A program made the translations under genes and the position numbers. A model generated the notes under the pieces. That model saw only the letters and a list, made by a program, of their open reading frames with translations. It made no database searches and was not told the origin of the DNA. This document shows positions 8,139 to 17,257 of a DNA stretch of 33,927 bases, in pieces. This DNA comes from Acidobacteriota bacterium. Its GTDB lineage: Bacteria > Acidobacteriota > Terriglobia > Bryobacterales > Bryobacteraceae. Numbering within the stretch: position 1 is the first letter of the stretch; each line of letters opens with the position of its first letter. The DNA is taken from NCBI GenBank assembly GCA_016870915.1, contig VFZY01000047.1:1-33927 (forward strand), in the 5' to 3' direction.

Positions 8139-9137
8139 ATGGCTGAACCGAACCCCGGCCTGGTCTGGGAGACCATCAATGGCCATCAGCGCACCGCGGC
8201 GCTGAGGGCCGCCGCTGAGATTGGCGTCTTTGAGGCGATCACGAAAGGCCACCAGACCGCGGCGTCCATTGCCGCCGAATGCGGCGTGCCCGAACGCGGC
8301 ATCCGGATTGTTTGCGACTATCTGGTGATTGGGGGCCTGCTGGCGAAGAGCGGCTCGGTGTACGCGCACACACCCACCAGCGCGGCCTTTCTGTGTCCGC
8401 TATCGCCGCACAGCATGGCGCCCGTGCTGCCGTTCATGCTGTCACGCAAGATCCTGCGCGGTTCGGACGTATTGACAGAGACCATCCGGCGCGGCGCGAC
8501 GGCGCTGGAGGAACCACTGGCCGGCGAGGAAGTGAGCGAGTGGGTCACCTTCGCGCAGTCCATGCACCCCATGATGGGCGCTGCCGCCGAGTTCCTGGCC
8601 GATGTGGGCAGCCGCCGCGGCGCGCCGGCGAAGGTGCTGGATGTAGCCGCCAGTCACGGGCTGTTCGGCATGGCTTTCGCGCGGCGCAGCGGGTCGACCC
8701 GGGTGGTGGCGCAGGACTTCCCCAGTGTCCTGGAGGTGACGCGGGCCAAAGTGGAAGCGGCCGGGCTCGCGGGCCAGTACGAGTTCCTGCCCGGCAGCGC
8801 CTTCACGGTGGATCTTGGCGCCGGGTACGGCGTCATTCTCGTGACCAATCTGTTTCATCATTTCGATCAGCCCACCTGCCAGGTGTTGATGCGCCGGTTC
8901 CACGCGGCGCTCGCGGACGGCGGCACCATGCTGACGCTTGAGATGGTGCCGGATGAGGACCGCGTCTCACCGCCGCCCGCGGCCACCTTCCCGTTGATGA
9001 TGCTGGCCAACACCCCGGCGGGCGACGCCTATACGCTCTCGGAGTACCGGGACATGCTCGCCGCCACCGGATTCCGGGATGTCGAGAAGTTCGACGTGCC
9101 GCATTCACCGCAGCAGTTGGTGGTGGCTTCGAGATAG
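8139..9137 (+). CDS. SAM-dependent O-methyltransferase (family 2, hydroxyindole/caffeate-type)
   Basis: This 332-aa two-domain methyltransferase has an N-terminal winged-helix dimerisation domain (about 5-100; HQRTAALRAAAEIGVFEAI, then AECGVPERGIRIVCDYLV). A C-terminal Rossmann SAM-binding domain follows, with motif I KVLDVAASHGLFGMAFA at about 165-181, acidic loop VVAQDF, and LVTNLFHHFD as the motif IV-like strand. The family methylates hydroxyl groups of secondary metabolites, quinone-like rings and similar acceptors; the acceptor here is unknown. The ATG at 8139 is preferred over an in-frame TTG at 8109 because the latter overlaps the promoter-like box. It lies 49 nt after the GT2 gene and may have its own promoter. 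Confidence 0.85.
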   Translation: MAEPNPGLVWETINGHQRTAALRAAAEIGVFEAITKGHQTAASIAAECGVPERGIRIVCDYLVIGGLLAKSGSVYAHTPTSAAFLCPLSPHSMAPVLPFMLSRKILRGSDVLTETIRRGATALEEPLAGEEVSEWVTFAQSMHPMMGAAAEFLADVGSRRGAPAKVLDVAASHGLFGMAFARRSGSTRVVAQDFPSVLEVTRAKVEAAGLAGQYEFLPGSAFTVDLGAGYGVILVTNLFHHFDQPTCQVLMRRFHAALADGGTMLTLEMVPDEDRVSPPPAATFPLMMLANTPAGDAYTLSEYRDMLAATGFRDVEKFDVPHSPQQLVVASR

Positions 9138-9157
9138 CTGGCCCCGGCGCCTCGCCG

Positions 9158-9210
9158 TCTCTCTACACGACCTCTCTACACGCCCTCTCCACACGGGCCT
9201 CGCTACACTA
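9158..9210 (+). repeat. Four-copy 13-bp tandem repeat in the fabD upstream region
   Basis: Degenerate copies of CCTCTCTACACGC lie at 9158-9170, 9171-9183, 9184-9196 and 9197-9210 (the last is 14 nt). Each carries TACAC or CACAC, and the last supplies the -10-like TACACT (9204-9209) that ends 10 nt before the fabD ATG. The array lies wholly between the methyltransferase stop and fabD. It could be a repeated protein-binding site or a slippage-generated promoter array; both are inference. Confidence 0.7.
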
Positions 9211-9219
9211 AAAGTTTCC

Positions 9220-10158
9220 ATGTCAACCGCACTCCTTTTCCCCGGCCAGGGGTCTCAGTTCCCCGGCATGGGCAAGTCTCTTTTCGACTCCTTTGAAGTC
9301 TCCCGCCGCGTCTTCGAGGAGGCCGATGACGCCCTGGGCGTTTCGCTCTCCAGGCTCTGCTTCGAAGGTCCGGAAGACGAGCTCAAGCTTACCTGGAACA
9401 CGCAACCGGCGCTGCTCACCGTTTCCATCGCGGCGCTGGCGGCGTTGCGAACGGTGGGCGTGGAATACTCCGTGGTGGCCGGGCATAGCCTGGGCGAGTA
9501 TTCCGCCCTGGTGGCGACGGGATCGCTGGACTTTGGCGCCGCGGTCCGGCTGGTTCGCCGCCGCGGCCAGTACATGCAGGAGGCGGTACCGGCCGGCGTG
9601 GGCGCCATGGCGGCGCTTCTGAGACTGCCCGAAGGCGAGTTGGACCGTGTGCTGGCGGAAGCGGCCCAGGGTGAGGTGCTGACGGCGGCGAACCTCAACG
9701 CGCCCGACCAGGTGGTGATCGCCGGTCACGCGGGCGCTGTTGCCCGCGCGGCCGAACTGGCCAAGGCGGCCGGCGCCAGGCGGGCCGTCATTCTGCCCGT
9801 GAGCGCCCCGTTCCACTGCCCCCTGATGTCACCCGCCCAGGAACGTCTGCGCGCGGACCTGGATGCCACGGCGTTCGCCGATCTCACCGTGCCGCTCATC
9901 AACAACTGGCAGGCACGGCTGGTGCGATCGGGCGCCGAGGCGCGGGAGGGACTCTATCAGCAGGTGCCGAATCCGGTGCGCTGGACCGAGTCGATGAAGG
10001 TGCTCGAACAGACCGGCGCCACGCGATTCATCGAAGTGGGCGCCGGGGCCGTGCTGAACGGACTGGCTCGCGGCACCGCGCCGGTGCTCACCGGAGCACG
10101 GTGCGGCGAAGCGGCGGATGTCGAAAAACTGGCCGGGAGCCGGGGAACGGCCGTCTAA
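9220..10158 (+). CDS. fabD: Malonyl-CoA:ACP transacylase
   Basis: This 312-aa cytosolic enzyme moves the malonyl group from CoA to acyl carrier protein, the first committed step feeding fatty-acid elongation. It opens with MSTALLFPGQGSQFPGMG, carrying the conserved GQGSQ. The nucleophile is S90 in GHSLGEYSALV and the catalytic His is H199 in SAPFHCPLM; an Arg in the LVRRRGQYMQ helix (about 111-120) is positioned to bind the malonyl carboxylate. All key residues and the length are normal. The start is the ATG at 9220, with no Shine-Dalgarno but a TACACT box 10 nt upstream. It is isolated from other fab genes and faces the TonB receptor gene with stop codons one base apart. Confidence 0.96.
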   Translation: MSTALLFPGQGSQFPGMGKSLFDSFEVSRRVFEEADDALGVSLSRLCFEGPEDELKLTWNTQPALLTVSIAALAALRTVGVEYSVVAGHSLGEYSALVATGSLDFGAAVRLVRRRGQYMQEAVPAGVGAMAALLRLPEGELDRVLAEAAQGEVLTAANLNAPDQVVIAGHAGAVARAAELAKAAGARRAVILPVSAPFHCPLMSPAQERLRADLDATAFADLTVPLINNWQARLVRSGAEAREGLYQQVPNPVRWTESMKVLEQTGATRFIEVGAGAVLNGLARGTAPVLTGARCGEAADVEKLAGSRGTAV

Positions 10159-10159
10159 C

Positions 10160-13100
10160 CTAAAAGAAGAAGCGCAGACCAAGCTGGATCTGGCGCGGGC
10201 TTCCCAGTTGCGTATTGTTGCGGTCGTAGTTGCCGTCGGCCGCGCGCAGACGCATGAAGCGCGGGTCGATCGGCAGATTGTTTCCGGTGGCCGGATCGGT
10301 GCCCAGGCCATAGACAAAAGCGGCGCTCCGGGCGTTCGAAGGATCGCCGAACACGACATTGTCGATGTTGAACAGGTTGAAGAACTCGGCCGAGAACTGG
10401 ATCTTCGACGTCTCGTTCCAAAGCTTGAAGCTCTTCATGACACGGAAGTCCACGGTGCGAATGGGCCGGTTGAGGAAGGCGTTGCGTTTGAAGACCTGGC
10501 CCGGGGCGGAATACGGCCGGTCGATGGCGATGGAGCCATCCGCGTTCGTATCCGCGCCTGTGGTGGCGTTGATCGGCCGGCCGCTGTAGGCGCGCGCCAG
10601 GCCCGCCAGTTCAAAGCCCCACGGAAGCTGGCCCACGGCGTTGGCGACAAACTGGTGCCGGACATGCAGGTTTGAGTAGTTGTAGTCGGGGCGCAGGTTG
10701 AACGTGTTATCGTACTGGCCGCCGGTGGTGTCGCGCTCGTTGTCGTCATCGGAGAAGGTGTCTGAGATGGTGTAGAACGCGCCGAACTGAGCGCGCCGCG
10801 CCCGGTACTGCGACTGGAACGTCATGCCGCGGTACAGGGACCGGGCCGTGGACTCACGAACGTTCATCACGGCGGCCGACGGAACGGGCCGCGGGATGCC
10901 GCCGTAGAAAGGCCGCTGGGAGCGGTCCGTGGGCCGCAGAATGGGCCCGGGCAGGTTGTAATCCCGGTTGCGCTGCAGGCGAACCGTGTTGACGTAGTTC
11001 AGTTGCACGCCAACAATCAGGTTGCGCGCGGCTTCGGTCTCGACGCCGAGGCCGGTCTGGAAGGACCGCGGATTGGTGAAATCGTTCGCCATTCCGAAAA
11101 CCGAAGCGCCACGGAACGGGTCCGGCGCGCCGCCGCTCTGCAGGGCCGCGATGCGCTGGGTCTGTTCGATGGTGAGCACCGGGAGCTTGTCCAGCGCGAA
11201 GTCATTCAGGTTGATTCCGGCGCCGCGCAGAAACAGATCGTGCAGGCTCTGGGTGGGCGTGGGGAAGATGGCGAGGGAAAGGTCGCCCGGCGGGTTCCGG
11301 TAATTGTTGTTCGGGCCGGCAAACAGCAGCATCGGCGTTGAGGCGTAGAACAGTCCGGTGTGGCCGCGCACGACGGTGCGGCGGCCGCCCTGGAACGGGG
11401 TCCAGGCAAAGCCAAAGCGCGGTGCGATCTGTTTGGGAACGTTTGGCACTCGCGTGGGGTCGAAGGTGACGCCAATCGGGAACCGCACCCCCTGGAAGCG
11501 GCTGATCAAAGCCGTGTTGTCGGCTTCCGGCTGCGGGTTCCACTGCCCTTCCCAGCGCAGGCCCAGATCGATGGTGAGCCCGCGCGAAACACGCCAGCTG
11601 TCCTGGGCGTAGACAGCCGCCTGGCGCATGGCGAAGGCGGCCTTCAGGTTGCCGATCTGCCGCTGATACCTGACGTTCGGCGAATCGAAGCGGTTGCGAA
11701 TCTGCCCGCCCACGGTGAGCAGATCGAGGATGGTGTTGACATCGGCGCCGAGAATGGTGAAGCGGCCAAACTGGTTGAAGCCGAACTCCTGGCCGGTCCA
11801 GGTGCGGTTGAAATCGAAGCCCACCTTGATCAGATGCGTGCCGCGCGTGATGGAGAGCCCGTCGGTGATCTGGAACCGCATGTCTTCCTGTGTGGTGGGC
11901 AGGAAGGAACGCGTGCCGTAGCTGCCGATGACCGATGCCTCCACCAGCGGCGTTGAGGAATTTGCCAGGCGCGGCCGGATCTCATAGGACTCCGTGAACT
12001 TCAGATCATTCACTACCGACGAGGAAACCAGGTGCGTGTACTGCACGGTTCCGATGTGGTACCGGTCCGCTTCAATGCCTTCATTGTTCAGCGCATTGTT
12101 GGTGAACGGGTTGAGCGCCCCGCCAACGCTGGCCGCGTTCACTTCCCGGGAATTCGAATGGTTGTAGCGGGCCGTCAGGCGGTGGCCACCGGCGAACTGG
12201 TAATCGCCGCGGCCCAGCAGCGCCGTGGAACGGTTGGTCTGCTTGAACGGCTCTTCCAGACGCTTGAAGTAGTCGAAGGCGTCGCGCGTGTCGGGTGTGG
12301 CGGCCCGGCCCACCAGCTGCGCGAAGAACACCTGGCGCGGGGTGTTCGCTTTCTGCGATTCCGCGGAGACGAAATAGAACAGCTTGTCCTTCCGGATGGG
12401 CCCGCCCACACCGCCGCCGAACTGCTGCAGGGTCTCCGATGGTTTGACATTAAAGATGGGGTTCTTGGCGCTCAACGACCGGTGGCGAAGCTGGTAGAAC
12501 GTCTCGCCATGCGTATCGTTCGACCCGCTCTTGGTGATTGTGTTGAGGACACCGCCGGTCGACCGGCCGTATTCCGCCGAATATCCCGTCGTCACCACCT
12601 GGAACTCCTGCACCGCGCTCTGGGGCACGGTGAGAACCGTGTTCGAGCGTTCGCCGCCGCGCACGCCGCCGAAAAACGGCTGGTTGTTGTCGGCGCCGTC
12701 GAGCATCACGTTCGTGTTGATGCCACGCTGACCGGCGAAGGAAAGCTGGCTGCGGCTGGGCTCCACCTGCACGCTGGGCGTGAGCGTCGCGAAGTCCTGG
12801 TAGCGCCGGCCGTTGATGGGCAGGTTGGTGATGGCCGCGTTGTTCAGCACCGCCGACGGCGAGGGCATAGTGATGTTCACCAGCGTTTCTCCGACATCGA
12901 CGGTGGTTGTGGTGGCCTGCAGTTGCAGCTTGATATCGATGTTCACCGTGGAGCCGACGTTGAGCGTCAACCCCGTAACCGTGGCCTTTTCAAAACCCTG
13001 CGTCTGCGCGGTGATCTCATAGGCACCTGGGTCAAGCAGCACGGCCCGATACTGGCCTGCTTCGTTCGACACAACGTCGCGCGTAAAGCCGGTGCCCATG

Positions 13101-13249
13101 TTTCGCAGCCGGATTTGGACGCCCGGCACCACGGCCTGATTCGGATCGAAGACCGTTCCGGTGATCTGGCCCTTGTTGGCGTCAGCCTGGCCGAAAACGG
13201 CGGCTGCGCACACGACGAGCGTCAGGAAGAAGCGGGTTATGGTTCGCAT
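10160..13249 (-). CDS. Oar-like TonB-dependent outer membrane receptor with carboxypeptidase-regulatory-like domain
   Basis: This 1029-aa outer-membrane beta-barrel probably takes up or releases oligosaccharides, peptides or other ligands. Residues 1-21 form a signal peptide. Residues about 27-110 are a CarboxypepD_reg-like/Ig-fold domain (GQITGTVFDPNQAVVPGVQI, NEAGQYRAVLLDPGAYEI). A plug domain follows at about 115-230, with LPINGRRYQDFATLTPSVQV and NVMLDGADNNQPFFGG. The rest is barrel strands, ending in the terminal aromatic FFF typical of barrel-assembly substrates. A start at ATG 13249 is chosen because it gives the signal peptide directly; an open frame extends upstream without one. A -10-like TAGAAT lies at 13274-13269 on the minus strand. 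Proteins of this architecture are strongly expanded in Acidobacteriota. The ligand is not predictable. Confidence 0.93.
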   Translation of the reverse strand: MRTITRFFLTLVVCAAAVFGQADANKGQITGTVFDPNQAVVPGVQIRLRNMGTGFTRDVVSNEAGQYRAVLLDPGAYEITAQTQGFEKATVTGLTLNVGSTVNIDIKLQLQATTTTVDVGETLVNITMPSPSAVLNNAAITNLPINGRRYQDFATLTPSVQVEPSRSQLSFAGQRGINTNVMLDGADNNQPFFGGVRGGERSNTVLTVPQSAVQEFQVVTTGYSAEYGRSTGGVLNTITKSGSNDTHGETFYQLRHRSLSAKNPIFNVKPSETLQQFGGGVGGPIRKDKLFYFVSAESQKANTPRQVFFAQLVGRAATPDTRDAFDYFKRLEEPFKQTNRSTALLGRGDYQFAGGHRLTARYNHSNSREVNAASVGGALNPFTNNALNNEGIEADRYHIGTVQYTHLVSSSVVNDLKFTESYEIRPRLANSSTPLVEASVIGSYGTRSFLPTTQEDMRFQITDGLSITRGTHLIKVGFDFNRTWTGQEFGFNQFGRFTILGADVNTILDLLTVGGQIRNRFDSPNVRYQRQIGNLKAAFAMRQAAVYAQDSWRVSRGLTIDLGLRWEGQWNPQPEADNTALISRFQGVRFPIGVTFDPTRVPNVPKQIAPRFGFAWTPFQGGRRTVVRGHTGLFYASTPMLLFAGPNNNYRNPPGDLSLAIFPTPTQSLHDLFLRGAGINLNDFALDKLPVLTIEQTQRIAALQSGGAPDPFRGASVFGMANDFTNPRSFQTGLGVETEAARNLIVGVQLNYVNTVRLQRNRDYNLPGPILRPTDRSQRPFYGGIPRPVPSAAVMNVRESTARSLYRGMTFQSQYRARRAQFGAFYTISDTFSDDDNERDTTGGQYDNTFNLRPDYNYSNLHVRHQFVANAVGQLPWGFELAGLARAYSGRPINATTGADTNADGSIAIDRPYSAPGQVFKRNAFLNRPIRTVDFRVMKSFKLWNETSKIQFSAEFFNLFNIDNVVFGDPSNARSAAFVYGLGTDPATGNNLPIDPRFMRLRAADGNYDRNNTQLGSPRQIQLGLRFFF

Positions 13250-13384
13250 CGGTACCCCAAATGAAGTGATTCTATTCGAACAGGGAAGGTGAACTCTCAG
13301 GATACCCGATTGCCCCCGCGTTCTCCACTCTGCTTCCTCCCGGAGCCGCCAGAGCCGCGCGGCAGACAGCAAGCCCCGGGCGGC

Positions 13385-13390
13385 TATCAT
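13385..13390 (+). promoter_or_regulatory. -10-like box before the ABC exporter
   Basis: GGCTATCAT ends 8 nt before the ATG at 13399. There is no Shine-Dalgarno sequence, so a leaderless or near-leaderless transcript is possible. It lies in the 149-bp divergent spacer shared with the TonB receptor gene. Confidence 0.4.
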
Positions 13391-13398
13391 CAAAGTGC

Positions 13399-15339
13399 AT
13401 GCGACTTTCTCACGGCGAGGGCCACCGGGGCGGTAACCGGCACCAGGGCGGCGAGGCGGCCGCCGGTCAGAAGGCTCCTGCCTCCCAGCGGTTGCGCGAC
13501 ATCTGGCCCGATATCCGGGACCTCATCCTGCCGCGACGGCTTCTGCTGGCGGCGGGATTCAGCCTGATGCTGGTGAACCGCATCGCCGGGCTGGTGCTTC
13601 CGGCATCGACGAAGTTCCTCATCGACGACGTCATCGGCGCCAGGCGTGTGGACCTGTTGACTCCGCTGATCGGCGCCGTGGCTCTGGCAACCCTGGTGCA
13701 GGGCATCAGTTCCTTCGCCCTGACACAGTTGCTCTCAAAGAGCGCCCAGCGCCTCATCAGCGAACTGCGGCGCAAGGTTCAGGCGCACGTGGGCCGTCTG
13801 GCCCTGCCCTTCTACGACGCCAACAAGAGCGGCAACCTGGTTTCGCGCATCATGAGCGACGTGGAGGGCGTGCGCAACCTGATCGGCACGGGTCTGGTGG
13901 AGTTCGCCGGCGGCCTGCTCACTGCCGTGTTCGCACTGGTGATGCTGCTTCGCATCAGCCCGCTGCTGACTGTGATGGCTCTGGTGATTGTCTGCGGGTT
14001 CGCGGCGGTGCTGGCACGGGCGTTCCGAACCATCCGCCCCATTTTTCGCGAACGGGGGAAGATCAATGCCGAGGTGACCGGGCGCCTCACGGAGTCCCTG
14101 GGGGGCGTGCGTGTGGTGAAAGGCTATCATGCCGAAAGCCGCGAATCGGAGGTGTTTGCCGGCGGTGTGGAACGCCTGCTGGCAAACGTTCTGAAAAGCC
14201 TCACGGCCATGTCCACCATGGGCGTTGCCGCCACTCTGCTGATGGGCGTGGTGGGAACCCTGGTGATGTACGTGGGCGCGCTCCAGATTTTCGCCGGCAC
14301 GTTGACCCTGGGCGGCTTCGTGACCTTCACCGCGTTCCTGGCGTTCCTGGTGGCGCCGGTCTTCCAGGTGGTGGGCATCGGCACGCAGTTGACCGAAGCC
14401 ATCGCCGGGCTGGAACGCACACGCGAGATCCTCAACGAGCAGCCCGAGGACCGCGATCCTCTGCGCACCATCGCCCTGGATGAAGTGCGCGGCGAGGTGG
14501 AATTCATCGATGCCGGTTTCTCCTACGAGGCCGGAAAGCCGGTCCTCAACGGAATCAGTTTCCGCGCCGCGCCGGGTACGGTGACCGCTCTGGTGGGGTC
14601 CTCCGGCTCCGGCAAGTCGACCATCATCGGGCTGATCGCGGCCTTCTACCGTCCCAATGACGGACGCGTGTTGATCGACGGAACGGACCTGGCGCGGGTT
14701 CGCCTTGATACCTATCGCACGCGGCTGGGCGTCGTGCTGCAGGAGACCTTCCTGTTCGATGGAACCATTCGCGAGAACGTGGCGTTTTCAAAGCCATTCG
14801 CCACCGAAGCCGAGATTCTCGAAGCGTGCCGGATCGCGTGCGTGAGCGAGTTCGCGGAGAAGTTCGAGAAGGGCTACGACACGGTTGTTGGTGAACGCGG
14901 GGTGAAGCTTTCCGGCGGTCAGCGGCAGCGCGTGTCAATTGCGCGCGCCATCCTGGCCGATCCGCGCATCCTGATTCTGGATGAAGCGACATCCAGTTTG
15001 GACTCCGAATCCGAGGCCTTGATTCAACAGGGTCTGGCCCACCTGATGCGGGGCCGGACGACCTTCGTGATCGCACACCGGCTTTCCACCATTCGCCGGG
15101 CCTCGCAGATTCTGGTCATCGAAGGGGGCCGCATCGCCGAACAGGGAGCGCACGAGACGCTGATGGCCGCCCATGGCCGGTACTTCGAGTTGTACACGCG
15201 CCAGCACGGGCTGGAGTCGAACCTGTTCCTTGCGCCGGGCGAAGGCGACGCGGTGGCGGACGATTCGGCTTCCAATGCGCGCGCCGCCCAGGGCGGAGGA
15301 GGGCTGGGTGAAGCGATGCGGATTATCCGCGGCGGATGA
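13399..15339 (+). CDS. ABC transporter, MsbA-like fused permease/ATPase
   Basis: This 646-aa half-transporter with fused membrane and ATPase domains functions as a homodimer, probably flipping or exporting lipids or lipid A. Residues 1-40 are a polar, Gly/His-rich tail. Six membrane segments lie between about 48 and 330. The ATPase domain (about 365-610) has Walker A GSSGSGKST at 400-408, Q-loop VLQETFLFDGT, signature LSGGQ at 504-508, Walker B LILDEA at 525-530 and H-loop H560. All catalytic residues are intact. The C-terminal 45 residues are low-complexity. No cotranscribed partner is seen. LPS-core genes elsewhere in the window fit an MsbA role, but multidrug export cannot be excluded. Confidence 0.92.
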   Translation: MRLSHGEGHRGGNRHQGGEAAAGQKAPASQRLRDIWPDIRDLILPRRLLLAAGFSLMLVNRIAGLVLPASTKFLIDDVIGARRVDLLTPLIGAVALATLVQGISSFALTQLLSKSAQRLISELRRKVQAHVGRLALPFYDANKSGNLVSRIMSDVEGVRNLIGTGLVEFAGGLLTAVFALVMLLRISPLLTVMALVIVCGFAAVLARAFRTIRPIFRERGKINAEVTGRLTESLGGVRVVKGYHAESRESEVFAGGVERLLANVLKSLTAMSTMGVAATLLMGVVGTLVMYVGALQIFAGTLTLGGFVTFTAFLAFLVAPVFQVVGIGTQLTEAIAGLERTREILNEQPEDRDPLRTIALDEVRGEVEFIDAGFSYEAGKPVLNGISFRAAPGTVTALVGSSGSGKSTIIGLIAAFYRPNDGRVLIDGTDLARVRLDTYRTRLGVVLQETFLFDGTIRENVAFSKPFATEAEILEACRIACVSEFAEKFEKGYDTVVGERGVKLSGGQRQRVSIARAILADPRILILDEATSSLDSESEALIQQGLAHLMRGRTTFVIAHRLSTIRRASQILVIEGGRIAEQGAHETLMAAHGRYFELYTRQHGLESNLFLAPGEGDAVADDSASNARAAQGGGGLGEAMRIIRGG

Positions 15340-15480
15340 TCTGGAAAAATTCGCGCCTGCGTGAGGTGTTCACCTGAACGCATTACGCCTGTATGAGTGA
15401 AGGGCGGCCCCGAATGGAACCGCGGAGGGATTCCATCCGTTTGTGGCTGCCATGTCTGGAAGCTCCGTTTGGGGCTGCGT

Positions 15481-15507
15481 CGCGGGCGTCTGGAGGGATC
15501 GCCCGCG
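15481..15507. terminator. Possible bidirectional hairpin between convergent genes
   Basis: CGCGGGCG (15481-15488) pairs perfectly with CGCCCGCG (15500-15507) across an 11-nt loop. It lies in the 193-bp spacer between the convergent ABC exporter and amidohydrolase genes. No T-tract follows on either strand, so termination is a weak inference. Nothing else convincing was seen in 15340-15532. Confidence 0.3.
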
Positions 15508-15532
15508 GCCCAGGCATTTCAGGCCCTCGCGT

Positions 15533-17242
15533 CTACATCTTCCTGGCGTAGACACGCCGTCCGCCCAGCCACGTCTCATCCACTTGTACCTGGCGCACCT
15601 GTTCAAGCGGAACCGTCAGCACATCCCGATCCAGCAGGATGAAGTCCGCCAGCTTCCCGGCCTCAAGCGAACCCTTTTCCTTTTCCGCGAACGTCAGGAA
15701 GGCGTTGTTAATGGTGTAGAAGCGGATGGCCTGCTCACGCGTCACGCGCTGTTCCGGATGGACCGCGCCGGTCATCCAGCGGGGCTCGCGTGCCAGCATC
15801 ATCCACATGCCCAGCCAGGGGTTGTAGGGGTTCACCGAACGGAGGCTGCCGATCTTCTGCATGTGGTCGGAACCGCCGCCCACCATCACACCCTCGTCGA
15901 ACAGAGTCTTGTAAGGCTGAAAAAACGCCATCCGCTCATTGCCGAATTGCTTCAGCAGGGTGGCCCCATCCAGATAGAACCAGATGGGTTGAATGTCGGC
16001 CACGATGCCCAGACGCTTCATGCGGCGAATGGCTTCAAGCGTCATGAAATTGGAATGAGTGATGGACGGGCGCGCCTCGCGCACGGGTTGATCGTGCTCA
16101 TTCACCCGCTCGTAGGCGTCGACAAGGGCCGTGACGGCGCCATCGCCCACGGAGTGCGATGTGGGCTGAAGTCCGTTGCGGATGGCGAGCCGGGCGATCT
16201 GATAGAGCTTTTCAGGCTCGATGTAGCGCATGCCGCGATACGCGGGATCGTCGATCGAATAGACCTTGCTGACGCCCCAGGGCTTCAGCATGTAGGCGCT
16301 GCCCGTGAGCATGCCGCCATCAAGATAGGTCTTGATGCCGCGAAGCCAGAGTTCCTGATTCGGCTTATGAAGCGGATCGGCGGTGGCGCGCCGGATGCGG
16401 GCTTCAATGTCCGGCAGAGGCGCTTGAGCGTCGACGCTCAGGTTCAGGAAGACACGCGTCGTGAGTTCACCACGGGCGTGCACGGCCCGGAAGACAGCCA
16501 CTTCGGAATCCGACGTGTCACGGTCGGCAATGGAGGTAAGGCCAACGGAGTTGTAGTCAGCCAGAAGCTGCTTGAGCAGCCGCTCCTTGTCGGCTTGCGC
16601 CGGCTGCTTTGTGGATGGCGTGTAGCGAATGAACCGCGCGCCGCTACGGATGATGCCTGTCGGCTCGCCGCTCGCGTCCCGTTCGATGCGGCCGGGTTGC
16701 CCGTCGGTGATCTTGAAGTTCCGGTCGATCCCGCTTGCCTTGAGTGCCGGGGAGTTGAGGGAGGCGTCGGGTCCGGTTCGAAACACAACGGGGTTGCGCG
16801 GCGCCGCCTGGTCGAGTTCGGCACGTGTGGGAAACCGCTGATCCCGCAACCGCGTGATGAAGATCTGGGAGAGGAGGATCCACTCGCCGGGCTTGAGCGC
16901 GGCGGCGCGGGAGCGCACATAGGCCAGCACATCGGCGATGGTCTCCATCTCGGGGACCTTGTGATCGAACTCCCAGGTGGCGGACTCAACGGCGTGGACA
17001 TGTGTGTCCATCAAGCCGGGCAGGACCGTGCGGCCGCGGAGATCGACGCGGTTGGTGCGAGGTCCGGCCAGCTTCAGGACGGCGTCACTGGACCCCGTGG
17101 CCGTGATGCGGCCGCCGGTGACGGCAAAGGCTTGAACAATGGTGAACGCGGAGTCCACGGTGACCACCTTGCCGTTGTGAAACACGGCATCGGGGGTCTG
17201 GGCTGTGAGCGGTAGAGCCGCCAAGGCGAGCAGACTGAACAT
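15533..17242 (-). CDS. Exported amidohydrolase, YtcJ-like (amidohydrolase 3 family)
   Basis: This 569-aa metal-dependent hydrolase acts on C-N or ester bonds of an unknown substrate. The N-terminus MFSLLALAALPLTAQ is a signal peptide, so the enzyme is probably periplasmic. The early beta-sandwich strand (AVFHNGKVVTVD) and the metal motif LPGLMDTHVHAVES (HxH) are clear. YLDGGMLTGSAYM at about 310-322, SVGDGAV and ITHSNFM supply later barrel-strand His/Asp residues, and GGGSDHMQKIGS carries the typical catalytic Asp. The size fits the YtcJ group (about 540-570 aa). The ATG at 17240-17242 is preceded by an extended -10-like TGTACCAT that ends 7 nt upstream, without a Shine-Dalgarno sequence. It is monocistronic. 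Confidence 0.92.
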   Translation of the reverse strand: MFSLLALAALPLTAQTPDAVFHNGKVVTVDSAFTIVQAFAVTGGRITATGSSDAVLKLAGPRTNRVDLRGRTVLPGLMDTHVHAVESATWEFDHKVPEMETIADVLAYVRSRAAALKPGEWILLSQIFITRLRDQRFPTRAELDQAAPRNPVVFRTGPDASLNSPALKASGIDRNFKITDGQPGRIERDASGEPTGIIRSGARFIRYTPSTKQPAQADKERLLKQLLADYNSVGLTSIADRDTSDSEVAVFRAVHARGELTTRVFLNLSVDAQAPLPDIEARIRRATADPLHKPNQELWLRGIKTYLDGGMLTGSAYMLKPWGVSKVYSIDDPAYRGMRYIEPEKLYQIARLAIRNGLQPTSHSVGDGAVTALVDAYERVNEHDQPVREARPSITHSNFMTLEAIRRMKRLGIVADIQPIWFYLDGATLLKQFGNERMAFFQPYKTLFDEGVMVGGGSDHMQKIGSLRSVNPYNPWLGMWMMLAREPRWMTGAVHPEQRVTREQAIRFYTINNAFLTFAEKEKGSLEAGKLADFILLDRDVLTVPLEQVRQVQVDETWLGGRRVYARKM

Positions 17243-17257
17243 GCCAGTGATGGTACA

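Noticed and set aside
9079-9219. 47-codon N-terminal extension of fabD
   Set aside because: It overlaps the methyltransferase end and the tandem array; the FabD domain begins exactly at the ATG at 9220.
12032-13264. 410-codon open frame on the plus strand
   Set aside because: Antisense to the N-terminal part of the TonB receptor; no signal peptide or domain.
15443-17215. 590-codon open frame on the plus strand
   Set aside because: It lies wholly antisense to the amidohydrolase, which has a signal peptide and metal motifs; long antisense frames are expected in DNA this rich in G and C.
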